Assembly (NCBI RefSeq): GCF_000741295.1
Contig: NZ_JGZG01000006.1
Coordinates: forward strand, 1 to 64,000
Source of the DNA: Bifidobacterium pseudolongum subsp. globosum
GTDB taxonomy: Bacteria > Actinomycetota > Actinomycetes > Actinomycetales > Bifidobacteriaceae
DNA length: 64,000 nucleotides
Direction of reading: 5' to 3'
Positions 19,501 to 27,103 of the stretch are shown here, one piece after another; the first letter of the stretch is position 1, and each line of letters opens with the position of its first letter. Position numbers and translations under genes: made by a program. The notes beneath the pieces are model-generated. The model was not told the DNA's origin. It did no database searches and saw nothing but the letters and a program-made list of their open reading frames with translations.

Positions 19501-20464
19501 TGGCGCATGGAACGCAGATGCGGGCGGCCAGGGCCAGACCCTGCACCTGCCATGGCCGTTCACGCTGAGCGCGCCGATGCTCGCATGCCTGCGCAACGGC
19601 GTGGAAGAGGTGCGCGAGGCGATGGACACAGAAGGGGTGCCGGCCGGCCCGACGGGCGTGTTGACGCACCATGCGCTGCGGCTCGCCGGCGACGCAGACT
19701 TGGGCCCGATGCCCGACATGCCCACCGAGCAGATCATGCGGCTGCTGCGCGCCAAGGCGCAGCGCGTGCTCGCCGCGCAGCGGCTCAACGCCACCACGAT
19801 CCAAGCGAACGCGAACGACCATGACGACTACGCGCGCCGCGATTTTGTGCGCGGCGTGCTGCGGCCGATCCCGCAGATGTCGTCGCCGGCCGCGCAGGCG
19901 GGCACACGCCTGCACGCGTGGGCCGAGCGCTTCCTGCTCGCCGGGCGCCCCGGTGAGACAGCCACGCGCGCGTCGATGGAAGCCGATGTGCGCGCGGCGC
20001 TCTCCCAGGCCAGCGAAGCGCGCGGCGAGGAGCACGACGTGCTCGTATGGGCCGAGCGGCTCATCAGTTCGCCGTGGGCGCAACGCGAGCTGGCGGGTGC
20101 CGAACAGAGCATCGTCGCGGCGCTCGACGGCGTCGGCAATCTGGTGCAGGGCAAGCTCGACGCGGTGTTCGCCGGCGGCGTCGACCCCTCGGATGAGTCC
20201 AAGGACTACACGGTCGTCGACTGGAAGACCGGCGCGCGCCCGCGCAACGCGGCCCAGCGCGCGCAGAAGCTCAAGCAGCTCGACTTCTACCGGCTGCTGT
20301 TGTCCAAGGAACGCGGCGTGCCGCTTGAGCGCATCGACGGCGCGCTGTATTACCTGAGCGAACCGGACGAGGCGCGCCGTCAGATCGTGGCTGAACCGAA
20401 GGGTGAGGCGCAGATCATGGAGGAGCTGCGCCAAGGCGTGCCCGAGGTCTCCGACGTGGACTGA
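16544..20464 (+). CDS. AdnB-like UvrD-family helicase with C-terminal RecB-type nuclease
   Basis: 1306 residues; the active motor subunit paired with the preceding gene. Motifs: Walker A GAGSGKT at 27-33, LGLTFTRKAAAEL, motif II LLDEYQDTS around Asp308-Glu309, GDPYQAIYSFRGA (motif III), VHQSKGLEWD (motif V) and LMYVALTRAR (motif VI, near 890). The C-terminal nuclease shows GTRLHAWAERF, GKLDAVF near 1203, VVDWKTG near 1224 and LKQLDFYR. It unwinds and digests double-strand ends. A GGGAGG ribosome site overlaps the end of the upstream gene, and the ATG lies 2 bases after its stop, so the two subunits are co-translated. A longer open frame from 16334 lies inside the upstream gene and is not used. 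Confidence 0.9.
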   Translation: MAASVPSAQQQRIIGAPQDDDVLVVAGAGSGKTFTMTQRIIHLIETGVAPEGILGLTFTRKAAAELLARVSAAVSAHAGARSAFMKPDVSTYDAFFQSIVRQYGLLVGFDQETQPLSAAGAVQLVSEVIGAHMGVVLDSGEDFGGFTSLVGQVLQLSSGIANAMIGEGCEDIDTAIARIRAWDSRFIARADAMLEGLEVPAEQPQRPKRPTQRGKKGPTELDKANMACYEASLRDYAAALPLWRAAQLRSVARRRDTLLTLVALFQQAKRERHMAEFSDFTIAAFQLVSRFPSIGARYRRRYTHVLLDEYQDTSTTQSALLAKLFHASPSDRAAVSAVGDPYQAIYSFRGASPGAFRLFQEQFGLREDVDPLPLTQTRRNARVVLEAANDITRVLRRHHARPGSALTREVGVQPLTNVDDGSALVEEGTVGVLGYALRGQEIDGVVRFAHEAVLRHRHLDVQYRHLHWTVSADSAPNEGPHVAVLCRSKKIIPLIQAALEQSGLSTLAVGASALLARPEIIDVLGVLRVVADHADSQALMRLLATPRFGLGAHDLRRLARLAERLNTQYRYRALVQAGLGAPDADYQTQYAAVREHAQRVPNAVFVADVLMGDDADHLIDTSTLSDAGKRAAKHAGAVLRHVQRAAYEPIAHVIRAAVQALNLDVDMLLAAGIHAGETPNTAAVRAPIDALLATVDTFTQEIAVSQTPTLRGYLAWIDAMGSLEDEQPVAPDVPVDVVLMTVHQSKGLEWDAVAVVDMRAGTFPSKQGDYLAIETVPENGDDEIIATHEGKWRPPEYVERARTWLSDPAAVPVPVRVDAGILPRFPRTMAPGADPLDALDAIESAEELEDEVFGELRGVQVELGEADEDDARRWALTQEEEYGRMAHADERRLMYVALTRARSEALLTYSRSNGDGLATSGDERQSGKPSNFWTEVRDALGRRKDCATEPGNVHTDGESLAARGEDLPEGFFVGAHAQEFEDAVVGGAWNADAGGQGQTLHLPWPFTLSAPMLACLRNGVEEVREAMDTEGVPAGPTGVLTHHALRLAGDADLGPMPDMPTEQIMRLLRAKAQRVLAAQRLNATTIQANANDHDDYARRDFVRGVLRPIPQMSSPAAQAGTRLHAWAERFLLAGRPGETATRASMEADVRAALSQASEARGEEHDVLVWAERLISSPWAQRELAGAEQSIVAALDGVGNLVQGKLDAVFAGGVDPSDESKDYTVVDWKTGARPRNAAQRAQKLKQLDFYRLLLSKERGVPLERIDGALYYLSEPDEARRQIVAEPKGEAQIMEELRQGVPEVSDVD

Positions 20465-20657
20465 GCGGGGCGTCCGGCGCATCGACCCTGCTGGGTACAC
20501 TCGAGCGGGAGCGCGCCGATGAACCAGACGCCCACTGCAGGTGCAGGGGCGCCCGGGGTGCAGGGGAACGCACTGCACTGGCTGCGCGGCACAACTGAAC
20601 CACCGGCATGCGTGGGCGGGCACACATGCGCAATGCGAATCCAAAGGAGCAATGCAC

Positions 20658-21407
20658 ATGGGCGCCAACAGCGACCCCCACACCTCAGCAGACGCATACA
20701 CCGCACGCACACCCGCCGTGAGCTACCGGCCGATGGAATGGAACGACCTCGACACCGTGGCCGCGTGCTTCGACCGCGTATGGCCACAGGGGCCCGCGCT
20801 CGCCGGTACGCCGACCGCGCTGCTTGTGGCCCGCTACCTGACCCTGCACTATCTGGAGCAAAGCACATGGTCGAACGTGGCGGTCACGGCCGAAGGCGAC
20901 CTCGCGGGCATCACGCTCGCCCGCGTGGTGGGCCAGCCCACCATGTTCCCGCAGGCGCATGAGGAGTTCCTGCGCACGCGCGCACTGCTGCTCGCCGATC
21001 CGCGCGGCGCCGCGACCGTCACGATGTTCGAAGATGGGTTCTTCGTGCGCGAAGGCATCCTCGAAGAAGACAGCGATGTGACCGCCACCACGCAGGCGGA
21101 GCTCGAACTGTTCATGGTCAACCCCGACGTGCGCGGGGCCGGCGTCGGCGGCGCGCTGTGGCGCCAGCTGCTCGCCGCCCTGCGGTCGATGGGCGTGCGC
21201 GCGTTCTTCCTGCACACCGATTCGAGCTGCGACTTCGGGTTCTACGACCACAAGGGGCTGAGCCGCGTGGCCGAGCGCCTCGCCGCCGACCATCCGGAAG
21301 ACGCGGATCTGGCGCCCGGCATGAACACCGACGACCAGTTCATCTACCGCGCCGACCTTGCGAGCGGCGCGTTCCGCGGCACGCAAGGCGAGGTGTGCGG
21401 CGCATGA
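20658..21407 (+). CDS. GNAT-family N-acetyltransferase
   Basis: 249 residues. The acetyl-CoA binding signature VRGAGVGGALWRQLL is at about 155-170, after the beta strand AELELFMVNPD. The family transfers acetyl groups to small molecules or protein amines; the substrate cannot be read. Two ATGs compete (20652 and 20658). AAAGGAG at 20643-20649 gives 8 bases spacing to the second, which is preferred. The stop overlaps the MFS start (ATGA at 21404-21407), so enzyme and transporter are probably used together, for example to modify and export a compound. The 193 bases before the gene hold no recognisable feature. Confidence 0.85.
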   Translation: MGANSDPHTSADAYTARTPAVSYRPMEWNDLDTVAACFDRVWPQGPALAGTPTALLVARYLTLHYLEQSTWSNVAVTAEGDLAGITLARVVGQPTMFPQAHEEFLRTRALLLADPRGAATVTMFEDGFFVREGILEEDSDVTATTQAELELFMVNPDVRGAGVGGALWRQLLAALRSMGVRAFFLHTDSSCDFGFYDHKGLSRVAERLAADHPEDADLAPGMNTDDQFIYRADLASGAFRGTQGEVCGA

Positions 21408-22756
21408 GCACAACCACCGCAACGCGTTCCCCATACGCGCGCATGTTCGCGCTGCCCGGCGCCAAGGCGTTCTGCCTGTCGGCCGCCCTCGCGCGCTTGC
21501 CGATGAGCATGATGAGCCTCGGCATCGTGCTCGCGCTCAACCACCTGTACGACAATTGGACGATCGCCGGGTCGATGAGCGGCGCGTACATCCTCGCCGT
21601 CGCGGCCGTCACGCCGTTCTACGCGCGCCTGTTCGACCGCTTCGGCCAGCGCAAGGTGGGCCGCACCGCGCTCGCCGTGCAGGTCGTGGCGATGCTCGTG
21701 TTCGCGTTCAGCGCGCTCGCCCGCGTGCCGATCCCGCTGCTGTTCGTGCTCGCGCTCGTCATGGGCGCCACGCAGTTCTCGTTCGGCGCGCTCGTGCGCA
21801 CACGCTGGACGTACCTGCTCGAACGCACCGGCAACATGGACCTGCTCAACACGGCCTATGCGCTCGAATCGGCGATCGACGAGATCGTATTCATATTCGG
21901 GCCGATCCTCGCGGCCACGCTCGCCATCTCGGTGCACCCCGTCTCGCAGCTGTTCGTGCCCACCGCCGCGTGCGCGATCGGCGGGGCGGTCTTCTTCTCG
22001 CTCAAACGCTCGGAGCCTCCCGTGTTGCGCGCTGTGGCGACGACCCCAGTGGCGTCCGACGACATGGAGCTGCGCATCGCGCGCGGCGAATTCGACGACG
22101 CCGCGCAGCGCGGCGGCGCGCCGCAGGATTCCCTGCGCAAACGCAACTCGCTCGCCGCGTCGTCGCGCAAGGCGACGCGCAACGTGCTGCTGTACGCCGG
22201 CATCCTGCCGCTCATGCTCACGTTCATCTGCTTCAACATGAGCTTTACGACCTTCGACGTGTCGATCACGGCGGCGATGGAACACGACCATCTCGACCAG
22301 TTCCTCGGCCTGCAGCTCGCGATGATCGCCGTCGGCTCGTGCATCGGCGCGCTGTATTTCGGCTCACGCCAGCACCGCGGCCCGCATTGGCGCCGCATGA
22401 TCGTGTGCCTGGCAATCCTCGTGGTCGGCTTCGCGTGCATGCGCTGGACGATGGGCAACTACTTCGTGCTCGGCGCCGTCGAACTGCTCTCGGGTCTCGT
22501 CGTCTCGCCGCTGTTCGCCACCGGCAACCTCATCGTCAGGGAGACGGTGCCGGAGCAGTCGCTCACCGAAGGCCTGTCGTGGCTCACAACAGCAGGTCAG
22601 ATTGGCGCCTCGCTCGGCTCACTGCTCGGCGGTGTGATCCTCGACCACATCGACGCCCACGCCGGCGTCATGATGACGTGGGTGTACACGGCCGCCGCGA
22701 TCCCCTTCGCCCTGCTCGGCTGGTGGGTGTTCACGCGCAAGAACGCCGAGCGGTGA
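21404..22756 (+). CDS. MFS transporter, putative efflux
   Basis: A 450-residue integral membrane protein with about 12 hydrophobic segments. There is an MFS motif A-like loop, DRFGQRKVGR, between helices 2 and 3, and a charged central cytoplasmic loop of about 60 residues (near 205-260). Architecture and size fit drug/sugar efflux-type MFS proteins. The substrate is unknown; coupling to an acetyltransferase by a 4-base overlap suggests export or import of an acetylatable small molecule. The start at 21404 is fixed by the overlap and by MSTTTATRSPYARM, which precedes the first membrane helix. Confidence 0.85.
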   Translation: MSTTTATRSPYARMFALPGAKAFCLSAALARLPMSMMSLGIVLALNHLYDNWTIAGSMSGAYILAVAAVTPFYARLFDRFGQRKVGRTALAVQVVAMLVFAFSALARVPIPLLFVLALVMGATQFSFGALVRTRWTYLLERTGNMDLLNTAYALESAIDEIVFIFGPILAATLAISVHPVSQLFVPTAACAIGGAVFFSLKRSEPPVLRAVATTPVASDDMELRIARGEFDDAAQRGGAPQDSLRKRNSLAASSRKATRNVLLYAGILPLMLTFICFNMSFTTFDVSITAAMEHDHLDQFLGLQLAMIAVGSCIGALYFGSRQHRGPHWRRMIVCLAILVVGFACMRWTMGNYFVLGAVELLSGLVVSPLFATGNLIVRETVPEQSLTEGLSWLTTAGQIGASLGSLLGGVILDHIDAHAGVMMTWVYTAAAIPFALLGWWVFTRKNAER

Positions 22757-22958
22757 TGGCCGCGGGCGGCTGCCCCCAGACACGCACAGCCATGTGAGGC
22801 GCCCATGGTGGCAGCTGGTGGCTAGCCCCCAGACACGGATGGACACGTGAACCGCCAGTGATGGCAACTGGTGGCTATGTGCTAGACACGCACAGCTGTC
22901 CGGCACACAATCGATGGTTGTTGGTGTCTACCCACTAGACATGGACGGACATACTCAA
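22756..22958. repeat. Degenerate tandem repeat, about four units of 49-56 bases
   Basis: Units begin at 22756, 22805, 22861 and 22914. Each starts ATGG, then has a GGTGGCT-like block, then an AGACACG block (AGACATG in the last). The first unit begins inside the MFS stop codon. Units differ by substitutions and small indels, so the array is old. It has no coding sense I can follow. The remainder of this 408-base gap (22959-23106) is pyrimidine-rich with TGCTTCCTTC repeated twice, and holds no gene I would defend. Confidence 0.6.
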
Positions 22959-23106
22959 TGCTTCCTTCTAGCTACGGATAGTGCTTCCTTCGCTTTTTTG
23001 GGTTCCATAGTTCTTTTCCGGGTTTTGCGTTTCTCATCTTTGTGCCTGAATCCGCTGGAAACCGCGTGGAGCGCGTTCGCCGGCCACTGCTGCTCACCCC
23101 CGCCGC

Positions 23107-23112
23107 TACACT
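23107..23112 (+). promoter_or_regulatory. Candidate -10 element for dapB
   Basis: TACACT lies 52 bases before the dapB start. The -35 region is poorly matched. Confidence 0.35.
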
Positions 23113-23164
23113 GGACGGTGGAACAAGCCGCAAGAAGCAACCACAACCAGAAAGCTGATGCATC

Positions 23165-23917
23165 ATGATTCGAGTTTCGGTAGTAGGGGCCAAAGGCCGC
23201 ATGGGATCGCACGTCGTGGCCGCGGTGGAAGGCGCCGCGGACATGCAGCTCGCGCTCGCGCTCGACGCCGGCGACGACCTGACGGCGATCAGCCCGCAGA
23301 ACACCGACGTCGTCGTCGAGTTCACCGTGCCGTCGGTCGCGCTCGGCAACGTGCTCACGCTCGTCAAGCAGGGCGTCAACGTCGTCGTCGGCACCACGGG
23401 CTGGACCGAAGACAAGCTCAACCAGGTCTCGGCGGCGCTCACCGAAGCCGGCAACCCGGACCAGAGCGTGTTCATCGCGCCGAACTTTGCGATCTCCGCC
23501 GTGCTCGCCGACCACTTCGCGCGCGTGGCCGCCCCGTATTTCGAATCCGCCGAAGTCGTGGAGCTGCACCACCCGAACAAGGTGGACGCGCCGAGCGGCA
23601 CCGCGATCCACACCGCGCAGGGCATCGCCGAGGCGCGCGCCGCGGCCGGTCTGGGCCAGGTGCCCGACGCGACTGAGACCGACGGCGGCTCGCGTGGCCA
23701 GGTCATCGACGGTGTGCATGTGCACGCCGTGCGCCTGCGCGGCCTCAACGCGCACGAAGAGGTGCTGTTCGGCAACGCCGGCGAACAGCTCACGATCCGC
23801 GCCGACAGCTTCGACCGCATCTCGTTCATGCCCGGCGTGCTGCTCGCCGTGCGCAACGTGGACGGCGCAGGCCACCCGGGCCTGACGGTCGGGCTCGACA
23901 AATTCCTCGACCTGTGA
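23165..23917 (+). CDS. dapB: 4-hydroxy-tetrahydrodipicolinate reductase
   Basis: A 250-residue cytosolic enzyme of lysine/meso-diaminopimelate synthesis, reducing the DapA product with NAD(P)H. Visible: the Rossmann loop VVGAKGRMG at 6-14, VVEFTVPS, the GTTGW segment, the catalytic ELHHPNKVDAPSGTA stretch near 140-154, and a C-terminal FMPGVLLAVR. Length is normal for the family. It lies upstream of dapA but is separated from it by a strong hairpin and by dapA's own promoter-like elements, so the two are probably transcribed separately. Confidence 0.95.
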   Translation: MIRVSVVGAKGRMGSHVVAAVEGAADMQLALALDAGDDLTAISPQNTDVVVEFTVPSVALGNVLTLVKQGVNVVVGTTGWTEDKLNQVSAALTEAGNPDQSVFIAPNFAISAVLADHFARVAAPYFESAEVVELHHPNKVDAPSGTAIHTAQGIAEARAAAGLGQVPDATETDGGSRGQVIDGVHVHAVRLRGLNAHEEVLFGNAGEQLTIRADSFDRISFMPGVLLAVRNVDGAGHPGLTVGLDKFLDL

Positions 23918-23928
23918 TCGACGCCGTA

Positions 23929-23968
23929 GGGCGTGCGCCTGTGGCGGGGTGCCCGCCGGCGCACGCCC
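23929..23968 (+). terminator. Hairpin terminator after dapB
   Basis: A perfect 11-bp stem, GGGCGTGCGCC at 23929-23939 pairing with 23958-23968, encloses an inner 6-bp stem GGCGGG/CCCGCC. There is no U tract, as is common in high-GC organisms. Confidence 0.7.
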
Positions 23969-23973
23969 ATCGG

Positions 23974-24008
23974 TGCGTAAGTTGATGCGCATACGCTCAA
24001 CTTGCGCA
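23974..24008. promoter_or_regulatory. 12-bp inverted repeat upstream of dapA
   Basis: TGCGTAAGTTGA (23974-23985) and TCAACTTGCGCA (23997-24008) are inverted with one mismatch (a G-U pair in RNA) around an 11-base spacer. It sits about 60-95 bases before the dapA start and has no T-run. It could be an operator or a second terminator stem. Confidence 0.5.
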
Positions 24009-24054
24009 CTTTCCCCAACGCTGAAGAGACGTTTTCGGCGTCCTAACCCAACAG

Positions 24055-24060
24055 TACCGT
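24055..24060 (+). promoter_or_regulatory. Candidate -10 for a leaderless dapA transcript
   Basis: TACCGT lies 7 bases before the dapA ATG, and no Shine-Dalgarno sequence is present, so transcription probably starts at or next to the A of the start codon. Confidence 0.45.
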
Positions 24061-24067
24061 TGCACGT

Positions 24068-24973
24068 ATGACTGACGGAACCATGCACCTTCTTGACCCA
24101 GCCCCGTTCGGGCGCATCCTGCCCGCGATGGTCACCCCGATGAAGTCCGACGGCGCGGTGGATTACGACGCCGCGCAGACGATCGCCCGCCAGCTGGTGG
24201 CCGACGGCGCGGACGGCATCGTCGTCAACGGCACGACCGGCGAATCGCCCACCACGCACATGGACGAAAAGGTCGAGCTGGTGCGCGCCGTAAAGGACGT
24301 AGTGGATGTGCCGGTCATCTCCGGCGCCGGTTCCAACGACACCGCGCATACCGTGCGCATGGTCGAGCAGACGCAGGAAGCGGGCGCCGACGCGGTGCTC
24401 GTGGTCTGCCCATACTACTCGCGCCCCTCACAGCAGGGCATTTTCTACCATTACCGCGCCGTCAACGAGTCGGCGGACAAGCCGATCATCGTCTACGACG
24501 TGCCTGGGCGCACCGGCGTGCGCATCTCGCTCGACACATACTGCCACATCTCCGAACTCGACCATGTGTGCGCCGTCAAGGACGCGACCGGCGACATCGC
24601 CGGCGCCGTGCGCAAGCGCCTCGAAACCGGCCTGACGTGGTATTCGGGCGACGACGCGCTCTTCCTGCCGTTCCTCTCGATCGGCGCCGTCGGCATCATC
24701 TCGGTCGTGGCGCATGCCGCCGCCGGCCCGCTGCGCGATCTGGCCGACGCCTTCGACCGCGGCGATGTGCACCGCGCGCAGGCGCTCGCCAACCGCATCG
24801 CCCCCGCGATCGACGCGATGAACGGCACCGGCTTCCAGGCCGTGATGGCCAAGGCCGCGCTCAACGTGCGCGGTCTGCTCGAATGCACCGAGATGCGTCT
24901 GCCGAATGTGGGCCCGAGCGCCGAGCAGATCGACGTGGTCAAGGCCGGGCTCAAGGCGTCCGGGCTGCTGTGA
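24068..24973 (+). CDS. dapA: 4-hydroxy-tetrahydrodipicolinate synthase
   Basis: A 301-residue TIM-barrel lyase that condenses pyruvate with aspartate semialdehyde, the first committed step to diaminopimelate and lysine. Key elements: VNGTTGESPT near 54-63, CPYYSRPSQQG with the proton-relay Tyr, DVPGRTG, and the Schiff-base Lys in CAVKDATGD near 177. Length is typical. The ATG has no Shine-Dalgarno upstream; a TANNNT element 7 bases before it suggests a leaderless mRNA. Confidence 0.95.
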   Translation: MTDGTMHLLDPAPFGRILPAMVTPMKSDGAVDYDAAQTIARQLVADGADGIVVNGTTGESPTTHMDEKVELVRAVKDVVDVPVISGAGSNDTAHTVRMVEQTQEAGADAVLVVCPYYSRPSQQGIFYHYRAVNESADKPIIVYDVPGRTGVRISLDTYCHISELDHVCAVKDATGDIAGAVRKRLETGLTWYSGDDALFLPFLSIGAVGIISVVAHAAAGPLRDLADAFDRGDVHRAQALANRIAPAIDAMNGTGFQAVMAKAALNVRGLLECTEMRLPNVGPSAEQIDVVKAGLKASGLL

Positions 24974-25013
24974 CACCCAATGGCCGCGCGTGCCCGCGGC
25001 CGCACTGATTCCT

Positions 25014-25037
25014 TGCCGTCCGCATAGGCGGACGGCA
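25014..25037 (+). terminator. Hairpins between dapA and rnj
   Basis: A perfect 10-bp stem TGCCGTCCGC/GCGGACGGCA with a 4-base loop is followed by CTTATT. A weaker stem (GGCCGCG at 24982-24988 with 24995-25001) precedes it. The main stem ends 24 bases before the rnj start, so it may terminate dapA or act as a 5' structure of the rnj mRNA. Confidence 0.55.
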
Positions 25038-25061
25038 CTTATTGAAGAAAACGAAAACACC

Positions 25062-26990
25062 ATGACAGAAACACAAGAACAAACGCCGCGCAAACACGTG
25101 CGCGGATCGAAGAAGAAGACGGCCGCCAAGGCAAGCGCCAAGACCACCGCGAAGACGGCCAAGTCGGGTGCCAAGGCAACCGCCGCGCGCAAGCGCGCCG
25201 GCAAGGGCGCCAACACCACGCCGCAGTACGGCGACAACGCCGCCAAGGGCAAGAAGCTCGCCACGTCGGACACCAACGATACCAACCGCATCGCCCCGCC
25301 GAAGTACCGCAAGGGCTCGATGCGCATCGTGCCGCTCGGTGGCCTTGGCGAAATCGGCCGCAACATGAACGTGATCGAATACAACGGCCACATCCTGCTC
25401 ATCGACTGCGGCGTGCTCTTCCCCGAAGAGGAGCAGCCGGGCGTCGACCTGATCCTGCCCGACTTCAACTACATCAAGGACCGCCTCGACAAGGTGGATG
25501 CGCTCGTGCTCACGCACGGCCACGAAGACCACATCGGCGGCGTGCCCTACCTGCTCAAGCTGCGCAAGGACATTCCGCTCATCGGCTCCAAGCTGACGCT
25601 CGGCTTTGTGGAGGCCAAGTGCAAGGAGCACCACATCGAGCCCGAGACGATCCAGGTCGAAGGCCGCGACAAGCTCAAGGTGGGCCCGTTCAACCTCGAA
25701 TTCGTGACGGTGACCCATTCGATCCCCGACGCGCTCGCCGTGTGCGTGCGCACGCCCGCCGGCTCGCTCATCGACACCGGTGACATCAAACTCGACCAGC
25801 TGCCGCTCGACCACCGCGTCACCGACCTGGTGGAGTTCGGCAAGCTCGGCGAACAGGGCATCGACCTGCTCATGATGGATTCGACGAACGCCGAAGTGCC
25901 CGGATTCGTCAAGCCCGAGACCTCGATCGGCCCGGCGCTCGACCAGGTGTTCGCCACCGCCACGCGCAAGATCATCGTGGCGAGCTTCTCGAGCCATGTG
26001 CACCGCGTGCAGCAGGTGGTGGACGCCGCCCACAAGTACGGCCGCAAGGTCGTGTTCGTCGGCCGTTCGATGGTGCGCAACATGGCCATCGCCGCCGACC
26101 TGGGCTACCTGCACCTGCCGGAGGACACGGTGATCGACCTGAAGAAGGCCAAGGATTACCCCGACAACAAGCTCGTGTACATGTGCACCGGTTCGCAGGG
26201 CGAGCCGATGGCCGCGCTCGGACGCATCGCCGACGGCAACCACCGCGACATCACGATCAACGAGTTCGACACGGTCATCCTGGCCAGCTCGCTGATCCCA
26301 GGCAACGAGCACGGCGTGTACAAGGTGATCAACAAGCTCGTGCAGCTCGGCGCGCGCGTCGTCAACCGCGACAACGCGGCCGTGCACGTCTCCGGCCACT
26401 GCAACGAAGGCGAGCTGCTGTACATGTACAACATCGTCAAGCCGAAGAACGCGATGCCGATCCACGGCGAGAACCGCCACCTCGTGGCCAACGGCCTGAT
26501 CGCCGTCAAGACCGGCATCGAGCCGGAGAACGTGGTGCTGGCCGAAGACGGCGATGTGGTCGACCTCTACCACGGCAAGGCCGCGATCGTCGGCTCCGTG
26601 CCGTGCGGCTACATCTACGTGGACGGCGATTCGGTGGGCGAGCTGACCGACGACGAGCTCGAAAAGCGCCGTATCCTCGGTTCCGAAGGCTTCGTCTCGT
26701 GCTTCGCGGTCGTGGACACCGACGTGAAGGACGTGATTTCGGGGCCCAAGGTGTATCTCAACGCCGTGGCCGAAGACGAGAAGTCGTTCGAAAAGGTGCG
26801 CCACCAGATCGTCGAGCAGCTGCAGGACGCGATGATGGGCGGAACGAAGGACGTGCACAAGCTGCAGCAGATCATGCGGCGCACACTCGGCAGCTGGGTG
26901 GCGCGCGAACTGCACCGCAAGCCGATGATCGTGCCCGTTGTGGCGGATGTCGCGGCCGACATGGAGAGCATGGAGACATACTCCGACTGA
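25062..26990 (+). CDS. rnj: Ribonuclease J
   Basis: 642 residues; a metallo-beta-lactamase/beta-CASP endo- and 5'-exoribonuclease for rRNA maturation and mRNA decay. Residues 1-80 are a Lys/Ala-rich extension (KKKTAAKAS type), probably RNA-binding and common in actinobacterial RNase J. The catalytic core starts at MRIVPLGGLGEIG. Zinc ligands lie in THGHEDHIGG (His152-His157) and later in HVSGHCNEG and MPIHGENRH. A longer frame from 24906 overlaps dapA and has no ribosome site. The ATG at 25062 follows an A-rich leader lacking a strong Shine-Dalgarno sequence. Confidence 0.93.
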   Translation: MTETQEQTPRKHVRGSKKKTAAKASAKTTAKTAKSGAKATAARKRAGKGANTTPQYGDNAAKGKKLATSDTNDTNRIAPPKYRKGSMRIVPLGGLGEIGRNMNVIEYNGHILLIDCGVLFPEEEQPGVDLILPDFNYIKDRLDKVDALVLTHGHEDHIGGVPYLLKLRKDIPLIGSKLTLGFVEAKCKEHHIEPETIQVEGRDKLKVGPFNLEFVTVTHSIPDALAVCVRTPAGSLIDTGDIKLDQLPLDHRVTDLVEFGKLGEQGIDLLMMDSTNAEVPGFVKPETSIGPALDQVFATATRKIIVASFSSHVHRVQQVVDAAHKYGRKVVFVGRSMVRNMAIAADLGYLHLPEDTVIDLKKAKDYPDNKLVYMCTGSQGEPMAALGRIADGNHRDITINEFDTVILASSLIPGNEHGVYKVINKLVQLGARVVNRDNAAVHVSGHCNEGELLYMYNIVKPKNAMPIHGENRHLVANGLIAVKTGIEPENVVLAEDGDVVDLYHGKAAIVGSVPCGYIYVDGDSVGELTDDELEKRRILGSEGFVSCFAVVDTDVKDVISGPKVYLNAVAEDEKSFEKVRHQIVEQLQDAMMGGTKDVHKLQQIMRRTLGSWVARELHRKPMIVPVVADVAADMESMETYSD

Positions 26991-26999
26991 AGGCGGCAC

Positions 27000-27035
27000 G
27001 CCGGCGCGCACAGGTTACAGACCGTGCGCGCCGGC
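27000..27035 (+). terminator. Hairpin terminator after rnj
   Basis: A perfect 12-bp stem, GCCGGCGCGCAC (27000-27011) with GTGCGCGCCGGC (27024-27035), plus an inner GGT/ACC extension. It is followed by GCTTTG. Confidence 0.7.
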
Positions 27036-27103
27036 GCTTTGCGTGGAAGAACCATCAAGAAGAACCTACGGGAAACAGAACAGAAGACAGTGAGGAGCCA
27101 ACC

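Noticed and set aside
22756-22958. CRISPR array
   Set aside because: Repeat units are degenerate over their whole length and not separated by unique spacers; no cas genes are nearby.
22914-23168. 84-residue plus-strand frame in the gap before dapB
   Set aside because: No ribosome site, odd composition, and it covers the dapB promoter and start.
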